Shown here piece by piece: positions 20,373 through 31,413 of a DNA stretch of 34,945 nt. The notes beneath the pieces were generated by a model, which saw only the letters and a program-made list of their open reading frames with translations, ran no database searches and was not told the DNA's origin. The stretch is from Seison nebaliae (taxonomy: Eukaryota; Rotifera; Pararotatoria; Seisonacea; Seisonidae): positions 1 to 34,945 of the forward strand of contig JALJEE010000444.1 in NCBI GenBank assembly GCA_023231475.1. The letters are read 5' to 3'. Position 1 is the stretch's first letter. Each line of letters starts with the position of its first letter. The position numbers and the translations under genes are program-made.

Positions 20373-22356
20373 CTTTCAAATTTCAATCTATCACATGACG
20401 TAGAGAAGAGAAAACTTTCATTATTAATTAGATAACATCATTTTGATGATAGAGTATCAATTGGGCGATAATCGGTCGAATTTGTTGGGGAAATGAATGT
20501 TTGTTTTTTATAAACAAATCGCAATGATTGCTCATGGAGAAATAGTAGTAAGTGATTAGTAATGAAAGAGAATAAAGAAAAAAAGAATTATCTTCTCTCA
20601 ATCGTTCGACTCAAATCAGTAATGGTAAGAGAGAGGCAGGAAGATATTCCATTTATGATTTGGATGAAATAATTATCTCTTTCATCCCGATCTAATAGAA
20701 GAGAACGAGAAAGAAAGATTCAATCATTCCCACTTACTCATTCCTTCTCCTTTCATCTTTCAACTTCTAATTATCTCATCGTTTATTCATTCTTTTATTG
20801 ATTACGACCATCATATTGACAGACATCATGTCTCCTAGATAAAATGGCTCATCTACTTCTACAATCATTCTACTCGAAGGAAACTCTTATTTCCATCTTC
20901 ACAATCATCTCCCCACCATCACCAGCACAGGAAAATCATATCACTCAATTTCCAACATGCCTCAAGTGACAAATTACTTATCATAATTCCGTTCATTTTC
21001 CAATTAATTTCAATGTACATTGATCATAATCTCTCACCACTAAGCCTAAATTCGAAATGATGCTAAAATTGTTTTCTTTCCTTCCTTCCTTTCAACAATT
21101 TAATTTTTTCCTTATTCGTCCCCGAAAGAACAATTAAATTGATTTTAAATCCTCTTTTTCCATTTCTTTTTCTTTCATTTTCGTACAGATCTCTAATCGA
21201 AATATTTGGAATTTGAATGGTCAAATGAAAACGTACAAGAGGAAACGTACATAGGCCGTATAAGTGATCAATATAAGGATACATAAAATTGATATAAATT
21301 AAATAAACTTATTAAATCCACACACAAACTGACAAGCGATTTTACTGCTTTACCTATAAATAATTAATGAGCGATTGAAATATTTCAAGCTTATATTATT
21401 CATTCCAATTAAATTATTCAATCGGATGCATGACATCGAATTGGGAGATATCAATGAAATTATTTACATAAGTGTCTAATAAGAAAAATGAATAAGACAT
21501 CAGACTAATATTACTATGGATAAAACTGGATGATTTGTAGATTAATTTATCTCGAAATACGAGTTTCCTTTCGTCGATTTCAACCTAATAATTTTCGAAT
21601 TAAAACATCCAATATAAAAACAGTCTAATCAGATATCCGACCTCATATTAAATAATTCATCATACTTTCAAATAAGAAATCTTCTTTTTAAATTCTCTTG
21701 TTGTAATCATGATACATTTTCTTTTCGTTTTATGGGAAATGTGAAGAAGAAATACGTCAGATTATTATTCCACCAACAGACCATATGCCGACATAAGTGG
21801 AAGATATCTCTTTTCAAAATTTTTAATACTTATTCTTATTTTTATGGAAGCAATATAAAGGTTCGATGCAATAATATTTCAATCACAATTGCCTGTTATT
21901 CCCATGTTCTTCTCATGTCGATTCGAAGATTGAATTTAATTAAATTTGTATGGGCGGAAAAACCTCGTCAAATTATAATAAAATCCTTTTTCTTATATTC
22001 TATTCCAATTCAACAAAAATGTTATTTTCGACTTATTGAATTGATTTTATAGTGAGAGCCAATTATCGAGGAGGAAGGAAGGATTATGTCGAATATGGTA
22101 TGAGATGATGTCCGAATAATTTTGAATGGAGGAATCGAAATAATTGAAGGGAATCCTCTTGATTTTAGAAAGTAATTCTATTAATGATGACGATAATTAT
22201 TCTATGGAATGAAATTTCACTAAATGAACTGGAAATATTTGAAAATAGTTCATTCCATTCTGATGAACACGTTCTTTCTTTATTTCCGTTACTTATGATT
22301 CTTCTCAAATTTTATTTCAGCACAATATTATAATTATAATATCATTCGCGTATATG
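20373..22356. other. Intergenic region between GPSM start and sushi/FN2 gene end
   Basis: About 2 kb. The GPSM promoter must lie in its left part, since transcription runs leftward from 20372. An open frame at 21732-22052 (+) has no recognisable motif and biased composition, so I do not call it. Nothing else seen. Confidence 0.4.
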
Positions 22357-25300
22357 CTAACAGTACATCCATTCAGCCGAGACGAATTCATAATTTGTGG
22401 AACACCAAAGACTATCAGAATCTTCCATCGTACAAGCGCCATATTCGACTCCTTTGTACTTGAAGGGAAAGACGCACCAATTCTTATTATCTTCAAATGA
22501 ACAAGAATTCATTGAAAATTATTCAAAATATTCATTCGCTAACATTTAGTGTAAGTACATCTAACATTATCTTCTATTCCACTGTATATTTCCGATCGAC
22601 TACACCATGGACGACGACTTTTCTTCGTGATACATTGCGAATATTCCTTTCCATTTACCGTGAATGGAAAAGTGCATTGGGGGAATAATTTCCTTATTCT
22701 TTCCAATCTCTTTTCTTTCGACCATCTACCAACTACGTGATTCGCCGAAATAATAATATTATTTGCCTTATTATCTTTATTAATCGAAGTGGTAACTTGT
22801 TTTCAATTTGGGGAATTCACAAACCATATCAGCGGGATCCGGTTTATAAACTCCGTCGATACATGTTGCAACCGGATTTCCGATAACTTTCTGATGTTTA
22901 GTTCGACATCCAAACGTCATTGAACTTCCGTCGATGAATCGTCGATGGCGAGAATCGAAAATTTTTGTCACTGCAATTCGGTTTAAAATTGTTTTGTTAT
23001 AAACGAAAGTAGATGGATTTATACATGGAATTAATTCTGTTTAAAAAGTTGTAAAATTTTTTTTTAATTTAATAAAAAAAATTAACTGATGCATTTGATG
23101 TCATCACCTTCCCATCGTTGTCCCTCCGAACATGTCAATGAAGAACCGGCCACTTGACGATATCCGTATCGACATTCATAATTAATAACAGAAGATACGG
23201 CTCTTAATCCATTCGTGTTATTCTTTTGTTTTAATAAGAGGGCGTGAGGGAAAGTTGGTGGTTCGGGACATTCTTTTGGAGAAAAGAATTCTTTGTCTAT
23301 TCAAACACATCAAAATTATTGAAATTATGATCAATTTAATTAAAAAATAATTCGTATTCAATATTGATTTAAGGAAGGTAAACCTTTATCCGGACAAAAT
23401 TGATTAAATTCATCAATAATATCTTGACGATATTTACCGTCTAGACATTGGACGATACCGTTATATGGTAGTTGACTATTGACGTCTAAACATGAGAATT
23501 GAATGTACGTTCCGTCTAATAATCTATCTGGAGTTTCTGCGGCAGCCACTTTTACCAAATTTATCTGGTGAGCATTCTTTATGAATACGGTATCTGGTTT
23601 AGGACATTCTGGTGCTTCTGAAAAAAATAATTTTTTTCAAATTTAAGAATTAAATTTAAATTTATAACCTACACATTCTGGTAATTCGAGTGGCAACCAA
23701 GCACCGAGATCATCACAAACATATCGATTAGTTCCATTTATCAAATATCCCATTTCACAAGAAAATACCATTTCACTTCCACTTCTCGCAATATCCAAAT
23801 CTCCATCTTCTGTTAATTTCTTGAAATTCTTCTCAATACCAGCATGTTCAATCTCAGGAAATGGTTCACATAAAGTTGTTGCAGCTATTAAGATTGATTA
23901 TTTTGAATTTTATTTTAGATGGGAAGAAAAATCGATTGAGAGAAATTAATTCAAAATAAACCTGGAGTTAAGCATTCCCAATCAACATAATCTTTTGGTT
24001 GCAATTCATGTCCGACACAACTGACCACTCCACCTTGTGGTAAACGAGGACTGAGTGGATTAATACAAACGAATGTCACATAAGATCCATCTTTAGCAGC
24101 ATTTTGACGACCGGTCATAATATCCGATTTTCCTTCCGTTACAATTGCGTTCGGAATTTGAATAGATTGCATTGGTGGACACATGAGAATCTCTGAAATA
24201 AACGAACAAAATTGAAAATTAAAAATTAATTAATTAATATAATATTAATTGTATTTAATATTATTAATTATTAATTTAAAAGAACCGTCACAAGTTTCCG
24301 TTGGTTCATCCCATTTACCATTGGTATGACATTGAATTTGAATTTGATCTTCGTTCCCACTCAAAATGAAACCTTCCAAACAAGTGAACGTGGCTTTCGT
24401 ACCACTACGTAAATCATCTTCATTATCTTTCGTAACTTTCTCGAGTGATATCAGAGAATTTGGTACGAATGGGACTTGTTCACATAAAGTCGCGTCATCT
24501 GCTTGTTCGGGAGTAATATCTTCTGGTTCGAGACAAGAATTAATTCTAGATAGATCTGGTGTATATACACCATTATAACACCTCATCTTACCATCTTCAG
24601 GCTGTATTGGTGATTTGGGATTAATACAGGCCAATTTAGCGAAAGTTCCAGAAATTCTTATTGTTCTTTGGGGATTCCACGAAGAACTGACTTCTTTTAT
24701 TCTCATTCGATTTATTTCAATTTTCGACGGATCATCACATTGAGGAAGTTCTAAAGGAATGTTATTATGGTTCTATTTATGAAATATAATATGGAAAAAT
24801 ACCATCGCATATGGGTTGAGCTGTCCACATACCGTTCTCCTGACAAACGACAGTTGGTTCACCTTTCATAATATAACCAAATTCACAAGCCCAAGTGATT
24901 TTACTTCCCGCTCGACTAATAAATGCATAATCGGTATCTAAACGGTTTTGTTGTTCGTTTTCTTTGAAAGCGAATTGTACAATTCCTGGAGTGACACATT
25001 TTTTTGGAATGATATTTTTCTTTATCGTATCACCTCCGATTTCTAAAATTTCTGATTAGTTTAAATATTATAAAATTCTCTACCTAGACATTCTAACGGC
25101 CATGTGGCCAAGGGAGTTGTCCATTTGCCATCAACACCACAAACAAATTGAATTTGTGTCAAACCTTCTGGCACATCTTTTAACTTATAATTCTGCTTAC
25201 ATTGGAATGTCATCGAACTGCCAGTTGTTATCGAATCACCATCTCGTCGCGCAAAGTAATTGATACGTATCAAGTTGCCTGATTCGACGGGAGGATCTTC

Positions 25301-25424
25301 ACATATTTCTATGAGAGAAGTAGATAAATTCAACAAGTGAGCAGTCTAGTGATGAACCTGCTATAACCAAAAATGGTATTGACAAGTAGATGAAGGTAAA
25401 CAACGTTTGTCTAATAATAATCAT
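22357..25424 (-). CDS. Secreted sushi (CCP) x9 plus fibronectin type II x2 protein
   Basis: Eleven exons join to 816 aa: 25424-25358, 25308-25084, 25042-24803, 24750-24286, 24192-23962, 23884-23669, 23617-23384, 23296-23087, 23036-22797, 22732-22544, 22490-22357. All ten introns are phase 1. Exon 1 is a signal peptide (LFTFIYLSIPFLVIA, cleavage near 22). Nine four-Cys sushi domains follow, one per exon except exon 4, which has two. One type ends in the usual Gly-x-Trp before the last Cys (DGKWTTP, NGMWTAQP, NGKWDEP, LGAWLPL, QRWEG); the other lacks the Trp and has C-x-x-G-x-Y (GVYTPD, GKYRQD, GVYKPD) or a variant. From the third domain on, the two types alternate. The last two exons each encode an FN2-like domain (CTFPF...YSQC...PWC...; CVFPF...YGAC...LWC...WMYC). 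No membrane anchor, so it should be extracellular. The exact orthologue is unknown. Sushi and FN2 modules usually bind proteins or glycans. Confidence 0.85.
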
Positions 25425-26614
25425 CAGAAGATGTTAATAGGTAGACCGGAAGAATAAGTAGTTCTAATATGTTCTAATGAACAAAGATGTAAAAGTTTAG
25501 ACGAGACGTAAATGGAAATAATGTCAACTAAACTCCTCTTCAAATTATTATATTCCAAATGGTTCCTTAATGGATTTCGAATGGTTATTTTTTTTTTGTT
25601 AAAGTCAAATCATTGCTCTCTGATTGATACTTCCACATTCCACATAGGTCACAAGATGTATAACATTAAAAATAATTGATAGAAATATATCATTCTCTAC
25701 ATCTTGCTAGTTCCATGAACAAATTAAGTGTTAATAAGAAACTTAATGAAGAAATGATTCCTGAAATCACCTTCACGTCTGACGTATTATTTGTTCATGT
25801 TACGTATATACACTTGATTTTCAGGTTTTTGTTGATCAACAAAAATTAGATAATCTCAATTTTCTTTTCACTTCTTTTCCTTCATAATGAAACGTTAATT
25901 TATTTTTTTTTTTGGATTTTTTCTTAAAAACTAATTATTTGTTTAATTTACAGTGTCAACCGTTTTATGATTTGTTCAAATTCAGCCATTATAAATGATT
26001 TCCAATGACCAAAATTAATATTTTTGACATTTAACTGTTTTCAAATTGAAAAAAAAACAGAATTATCTAATATTAATGCGATCCATTCGACACGTTACAT
26101 AATATGAAAAATGATTTTTTTTGAATTCAAAAAACATTAATTGTTTCAATTATCAGACCGTTAGTAACCACAGCGGAATACGAGCAGAAGTATGTTTATT
26201 TGCAGAAATAGAAATTGAACGAACAATTTCCTTTCGCAATTAGTTTTTTTTCCATATAATTTAATTTTTCAGTTTGAAAGTGGTTATGAAATGGAAGAGA
26301 TTTATCAACCACTTCCATTAGTTCTCATTAGACTGTTATACTCCAACTGTTTTGGGGATTATTGTTCATTTTTAAAAAGTTTGTTTCGTCCATTAATTAA
26401 TCATTAGATTTCATTGATGATAACTTGAGGAAGCAACCGTGCAATAAGCCTTATCGTGCACATCTGTCACTACATCAAATGCATTGCTTGGTATGAATTA
26501 TTATTCCCTATTCGTTTTTATTTCTTTTTCCATCCTCTCATTCATTCAGATAATTAGAGATACAATTTCGAGTTTATTTTTTTTAAATAAAATTATTTCA
26601 ATTTTATAATATAG
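25425..26614. promoter_or_regulatory. Divergent region, with the unresolved 5' end of the plus-strand membrane gene
   Basis: About 1.2 kb. It must contain the sushi/FN2 promoter near 25425. On the plus strand it should contain the first exon(s) of the membrane gene that becomes visible at 26615. Candidates are an ATG frame near 26293-26380 and a frame near 26409-26490 ending at a GTATGA donor, but their phases do not fit the next exon cleanly. I therefore leave them uncalled. Confidence 0.3.
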
Positions 26615-27607
26615 ATCCTTCAAAGTTCAGAAAAATCATATGGAACTATCAACAGACTTATTCGGAAGATGCAAAAGAACCCTTCTTCTCATTTTATACA
26701 CGTGAGCGACATATTAGCATTTTAGCCAGAGGGTTTTTTAGAATGGACCTTAAAATTAATTTTTGAATTTCAAATTAATTTCTTTAGATTAGAACAGAAA
26801 TATGTGTACAGAACTATGACAAATATGAAAGTGCAAACTAAAATTGCTGCATTCTGCCAATACGAATATATTATCCGCGATTTCTATTTTCTATTCGAAG
26901 TAACGTCACCTCATATCCCGACAAAAGGTGATCAACCGATTATTGATTTATGTGAGTTTTATAGCGATCTAAAAGTGCCATTATTTCTTGTCAGTAAAAT
27001 AGAAATTATAAAAATTTAAAATAGGATTCCAAATTTCATGTAAGATCACCATTGACATTTGTTAGTTGGAAAATGATAAACGCGACACATGAAAACGAGA
27101 ATTCCTTGAAATGTTTAGGGATAGTCACAGTGAAATTTAAAGTTGGATCATTTCCAATTGAGTCTCATAAATATTTTATAGATTTTTTCCGAATTCGAAA
27201 AAGATCAGATATCGCCCATGAATTTAATTTCAATAACTTTACCTAAAAATAATTTCAAATTAATTTATATCGATGACGGTTCGTATTCGATGATAATATT
27301 ATTCAACTTTTTTTTTGAACATTGATTCATTCGATTTTATGTTTTTCGAATAGAAATTCCGAACAATGAGAAAGAAGAACAATCGAATGATGTGCAATAT
27401 CTTATTTTTGCCTTCTTTCTAACACTATTCATATTTCATCTCATTCACTTCTACGATATTTATTGTACGAAGGAGAAGAAGGTGAGACTCTCACTAAAAT
27501 TCATTGAAAGTGACTCAACAATGACCACAACGAAAAAAGAGGAAACTATTGTCACAAAAAAAACTCGAGTGGAATTTATCAGTGCCAGTACCGAACAAAT
27601 AGTTTGA
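26615..27607 (+). CDS. Single-pass type I-like membrane protein, 5' end unresolved
   Basis: Five 3' exons join in consistent phase: 26615-26732, 26788-26989, 27025-27141, 27182-27278, 27354-27607, with introns of 55, 35, 40 and 75 nt. About 262 codons are visible. The first four exons encode an apparently extracellular, beta-rich region with Trp, several Cys and a possible N-glycosylation site (NAT). The last exon has one hydrophobic helix (YLIFAFFLTLFIFHLIHF, about residues 192-211). A basic YCTKEKK stop-transfer follows, then a cytosolic tail rich in Thr and Lys, ending at TGA 27605-27607. I do not recognise the fold; an Ig-like ectodomain is possible but unproven. The signal peptide and start are not located. 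The 35-nt intron is at the lower limit and its donor (GTCAGT) is uncertain. Confidence 0.5.
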
Positions 27608-27947
27608 AGATGAAAAAATATGAAATATTTTGATGAATTAAGAGATTTTAATTGGAAAGTTGAAAAATTGCTTTAGCGAATAAAGATCCAAACTAAATCA
27701 ATGTCTCTTATTTATTTGATTGCGACTAATTACTTTTAATTTGTATTTCTTTTATGTTATTTTCAATGTGAATTATGTTAGTCTCCATCCTTACCGAGAT
27801 TCATGAACTTCTCTTAAAAATTGAGAATTTTATTCCTTGTTAAAATTCTTTCATTCTTTCCGAATTCGATCATAAAACTTTTTAGATAGAAGGAAAAATG
27901 TCGTTCTCATATCGAAGATCTTATTTTATATTCTCTCCACAATTGTC

Positions 27948-28487
27948 ATGTTGTGGCTGATCACCGAGCCGATTGATGTTGATGATGAATCACCAACTCT
28001 CATATCGTCTTCAATCTTCTCTTATATGACTACGATAAGGACAGGAATAAAAATTTGTTTTATTAACTTGATCGCTATGGCATTAATTTATACGATCGAT
28101 AATGGAATGGCAATAATCATCTCGACTATAATACCAATCCATTATTTGACGATTCATATCATTAATTTGTTGGTAATTTCAAACGAAATATTTTTGCAAA
28201 AACAAAAGGAGAATCCTATGACCGGTTTCAACTTATTACTCTATCTCGCTACGAATATATCGATCGCATTAATCAATTTACTTGGAGGAACTGTAATCGA
28301 GCCGATTTATTTGGAAATGATGGAAACGAAAAGAGGTTTCCGTCAATCCGGTTCTGTTGATTGTTATTCCACTACACCACTCAGATCGACGAGATTATAT
28401 GAATCATTAACGATGAAATTATCAAATATTTATTATTCCATGATCTCTATCGAATTAAGTTCGCTAATTTTATGTATTCCTACATAA
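27948..28487 (+). CDS. Small multi-pass (tetraspan-like) membrane protein
   Basis: The ATG at 27948 gives 179 aa. The same frame is open upstream to 27886, just after a TTTTTAG acceptor-like site. It there adds a hydrophobic stretch (VVLISKILFYILSTIVMLWLI) that completes a first membrane helix. The true protein therefore probably begins in an earlier exon. Further helices are at about residues 34-50, 53-77 and 92-117 of the ATG form. A polar tail holds a Cys-Tyr-Ser motif, and a weaker hydrophobic stretch closes the protein. I do not recognise the family; a four-helix membrane protein is the most I can say. It ends tail to tail with the zinc-finger gene, 147 bp away. Confidence 0.5.
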   Translation: MLWLITEPIDVDDESPTLISSSIFSYMTTIRTGIKICFINLIAMALIYTIDNGMAIIISTIIPIHYLTIHIINLLVISNEIFLQKQKENPMTGFNLLLYLATNISIALINLLGGTVIEPIYLEMMETKRGFRQSGSVDCYSTTPLRSTRLYESLTMKLSNIYYSMISIELSSLILCIPT

Positions 28488-28634
28488 AATTTAAATAAAA
28501 TTGTCCGTTTGTCTCAAATAGAAGAAAGTGAAGATTCAAAATAATTCAAAATAATTCCAAATTTAATTAAGATATTTCGAAGTTTATTCAAAGGAATTAA
28601 AGAAATGAAAATAAATAGAAGAAAAAAGAAAGTA

Positions 28635-29129
28635 TTATTTGGCTAAAGCATTCCGTAATGCATTTCGATTTCTTCCGGTGAAAATGAAATTATAATAATA
28701 ATATGACGTTTGAACATATTCCGGATGGATAGTAGTGATATGTCTCTTGAGATTATTTCGTCGATTCGACGAATATGTACATTTCGGACAATGGAAAAGT
28801 TTCTTAATCGTCGAATTAATTGTTTTTGATTGGCGCGAATTCTTCACCGTTAAACAACTAATTGTTGTCGTTTTATAATTATTTTGATTTGGTATCTCTT
28901 TCGAATGTCGATTAGTTGTTGACGTTCTCTTTAGAAGATTATCGATATTCAACATATTCGTCTTCGTTTTCATTTGCTCTTGATTTTGTATCAAATATCT
29001 TAAATGAACGCGATGAATCATCTGATAATATTGACTTGCGCACAATTCAGCGCAATGACTTCTCCAACAATTATTTTTCGCTTTCTCCATCACATCCTCC
29101 AAACCACGAAAACATGAAAACTGTATCAT
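28635..29129 (-). CDS. Single C2H2 zinc-finger protein
   Basis: The frame encodes 164 aa from an ATG at 29129. One classical C2H2 finger lies at about residues 113-136: FHCPKCTYSSNRRNNLKRH then ITTIH (Cys-x2-Cys, twelve residues, His-x4-His). It resembles fingers of the CTCF/REST/hunchback style (CPxCxYSS...L.RH). The N-terminal half has several Cys and His residues (CFRG, NNCWRSHCAELC) but no clear second finger. The middle is Lys/Thr/Asn-rich. The C-terminus is basic. It is likely a nuclear DNA- or RNA-binding protein. The first ATG is used, but upstream exons cannot be excluded. Confidence 0.6.
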   Translation of the reverse strand: MIQFSCFRGLEDVMEKAKNNCWRSHCAELCASQYYQMIHRVHLRYLIQNQEQMKTKTNMLNIDNLLKRTSTTNRHSKEIPNQNNYKTTTISCLTVKNSRQSKTINSTIKKLFHCPKCTYSSNRRNNLKRHITTIHPEYVQTSYYYYNFIFTGRNRNALRNALAK

Positions 29130-29896
29130 AATTCCTCGAAAATTATCTCTGACGAATGACTTTCAGTTTGATCATTTATTGGAAAAGTTGAAGTTAAAGA
29201 AAGTTTTTATTCGTCTAACTAGATCTCATACTTGTTTAATAAAGCGATTGTCAAAGAAAGAACGAATTAAATATCTTGTCATTTATGCAGTCCAATATTT
29301 ATGAGACGAATAGTCGAACGCCAAGATCTCATTAACCGATCCGAATGAAGATATTTTTACGATAATTATATTAAAGTGAATCACTCAAAATATTTCATAG
29401 TTCACCATCGACACCATCACATTCTGCCAATTCACTTGAAATACAATTCTTGAGAGACATGCGACTTGATCGAATAATTTTCATTATTATAATTGTCTTA
29501 ATGGAAATAAGTATGGTAACATAGATTAGAACGACAACGATTTCATGATAATCGTCTGAAATCATTTTTACAGTTCCATTTCAAAGCAATTAAATCATTT
29601 GCCATCCTCCATCTCAGAATATCTCTTGAAAAATTGTCCGTTTAACATTTTAAAATTATTTCGCGGAATTTATCAGATTGATAATATCAAAAATGTAATT
29701 TCTATTCATATCATTTCAGCGAATGAAGAATACTCAAATAAAGTTGAATGAAAATGAAAAAATACAGAAAAAAATTTATTTGAAAAGAAACTTTTTGAAA
29801 AAATTTTCAACATCATCTTTTTTAATTTTAAGAGAATTTATCAGAAGTTATGAATTGAGAAGTCCATTAGAATATGTTCTTCGTATTCGAAATAAA
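29130..29896. other. Intergenic region, no gene seen
   Basis: About 770 bp between the start of the zinc-finger frame and the stop of the galactokinase gene, both on the minus strand. It should hold the zinc-finger promoter or further 5' exons. A plus-strand open frame at 29723-29929 is antisense to the galactokinase end and has no motif. Confidence 0.4.
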
Positions 29897-31413
29897 TCAG
29901 TTGATATATTCTACACCGCAACTGGCTGATGATGGAAAGATTAACTCACTTTTGTCAATATCACAAAATCCATATTTGTTATAAAACGACTTCCAAATAT
30001 TATTTATAAATTCTTCAACATCTCCAGCTTCTACCATGACAATACAACATCCACCCCAACCGGCACCAGTAAGACGAGCTCCATAAACTCCTTTCTGAGT
30101 CTTTGCGAGTTCAACTAATTCGTTCAATTGTTCACAACTACAATCATAAAGTTCGTCACAACTTTTATGACTTTCCTTCATTAAATTTCCTAATTTAATT
30201 TTAGTTTTCTCAATATCTTTCTCATCAGATTCGTTGCAAATCTTTACGAATTCCTGTACACGTAATGCTTCAGTGTAAACGTGAAGGATACGTTTTAGCA
30301 TTATCACATCTTTTCCCTCCATCTCCTTTAACACCATCTTAATCTTTACAATAATTTCTCCTAATGATATATTCATATTGTCTTGAAGTTCACGAGGCAT
30401 CGATTTTTCATTTTGAACTGAACCTTTAAATTTTTTAGCTAAAAACTTTTAAATTCTTTTCAAAAACTGATGAAAATTGAAAATAATAACTTGGACAGCT
30501 GATCGACATTCCTTAACTCGAATATTATAATTATCAGTAGCTGCTTTAGCTGCCGTCACCGTCGAATGACAAACAATAAACTTTATTGTTTCACTTGGTA
30601 ATTCTATCGGTTCTACTTTCAGTTTCGGTTTAAATGAAACTTGAAGTATCTTGAAAAAGAAGCAAATTAAATTCCGGAAATATTTTTTAAATTTCAGAAA
30701 CTTTATTCTTTTCTCCTAAACAGCAAACGGTTTGATCCATTCCTCCACCTTCTACCCCGATTAATCGTTCACAACGAATACATAATTCAGCGATTTTCAA
30801 CTTCAGAAAATATGAACAACAAAAATTTTAAATTTCCAACTTTCTCAATTTCTTCTTTTTCATATTGTTTTAAAAGAGCTGCTGTACATCCAACGATGAA
30901 CGCACTTGAACTCGATAATCCAGCGGCTGGTTGTAACGTCGAATGTATCAGAATATTACAACCATGATTCAACTCACCGGAAATTTCTCGTAGAGCTGAA
31001 TAAGCACAAAAAAAGTATTGTTTCCAATCAGAACCGGTGATTTCAATTTTGTCTGTTATATGAAATTGGAATTTTCTATAAATTAACAAAAAACGATTCT
31101 TTAATTAAAATCAAAAAATTTACTTGTATTTTGAACTATTTACATTTTGCACTGTGATAATATCATTCGAAGTGGCTCCGATCAGAACATATATACTTTG
31201 CTCAATGGCCATAGGTAAGACATCGTAGCCACAATAATCGATATGTTCCCCTAACAATGAAAATTCAATTTTAATTATTTATTCAATCGATCGTTAAAAA
31301 TCGTTAAATAAACCAATGATATTTATTCGACCCGGTGCACGTACAATGTGTTGTGGTAAATCTCCACAAAATACTTTTGAAAATTCTCTCCGTAGTTTAT
31401 CGACGTCATACAT
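29897..31413 (-). CDS. GALK2: GALK2-type galactokinase / N-acetylgalactosamine kinase
   Basis: Six exons join with consistent phases to 422 aa: 31413-31314, 31250-31124, 31075-30841, 30800-30702, 30649-30491, 30445-29897. GHMP kinases of this family phosphorylate galactose or GalNAc at C1 with ATP in the cytosol. The sugar-binding signature APGRINIIGEHIDYCGY spans residues 26-42 and crosses intron 1. The ATP-binding loop GLSSSSA is at 128-134. EGGGMDQ carries the catalytic Asp at 176. The C-terminal GARLTGAGWGGCCIVMV is GHMP motif 3. GALK2 is favoured over GALK1 by FNIRV-ECR-like NIRVKECRSA, SHKSCDELYDCSC and EALRVQEFVKIC, which follow human GALK2. Human GALK2 is 458 aa; the shortening is mainly at the N-terminus. 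Substrate preference cannot be told from sequence. Intron 3 is 40 nt. Confidence 0.94.

Noticed and set aside
21732-22052. 106-codon plus-strand open frame
   Set aside because: No domain or signal, no splice context, composition like intergenic DNA; long open frames are expected by chance in places.
26293-26490. Two candidate first exons of the plus-strand membrane gene
   Set aside because: They can be chained to each other but enter the next exon in the wrong phase for the frame that continues to the membrane helix.
29723-29929. 68-codon plus-strand frame overlapping the galactokinase 3' end
   Set aside because: Mostly Lys/Asn/Phe-rich sequence from AT-rich DNA and antisense to a secure gene.
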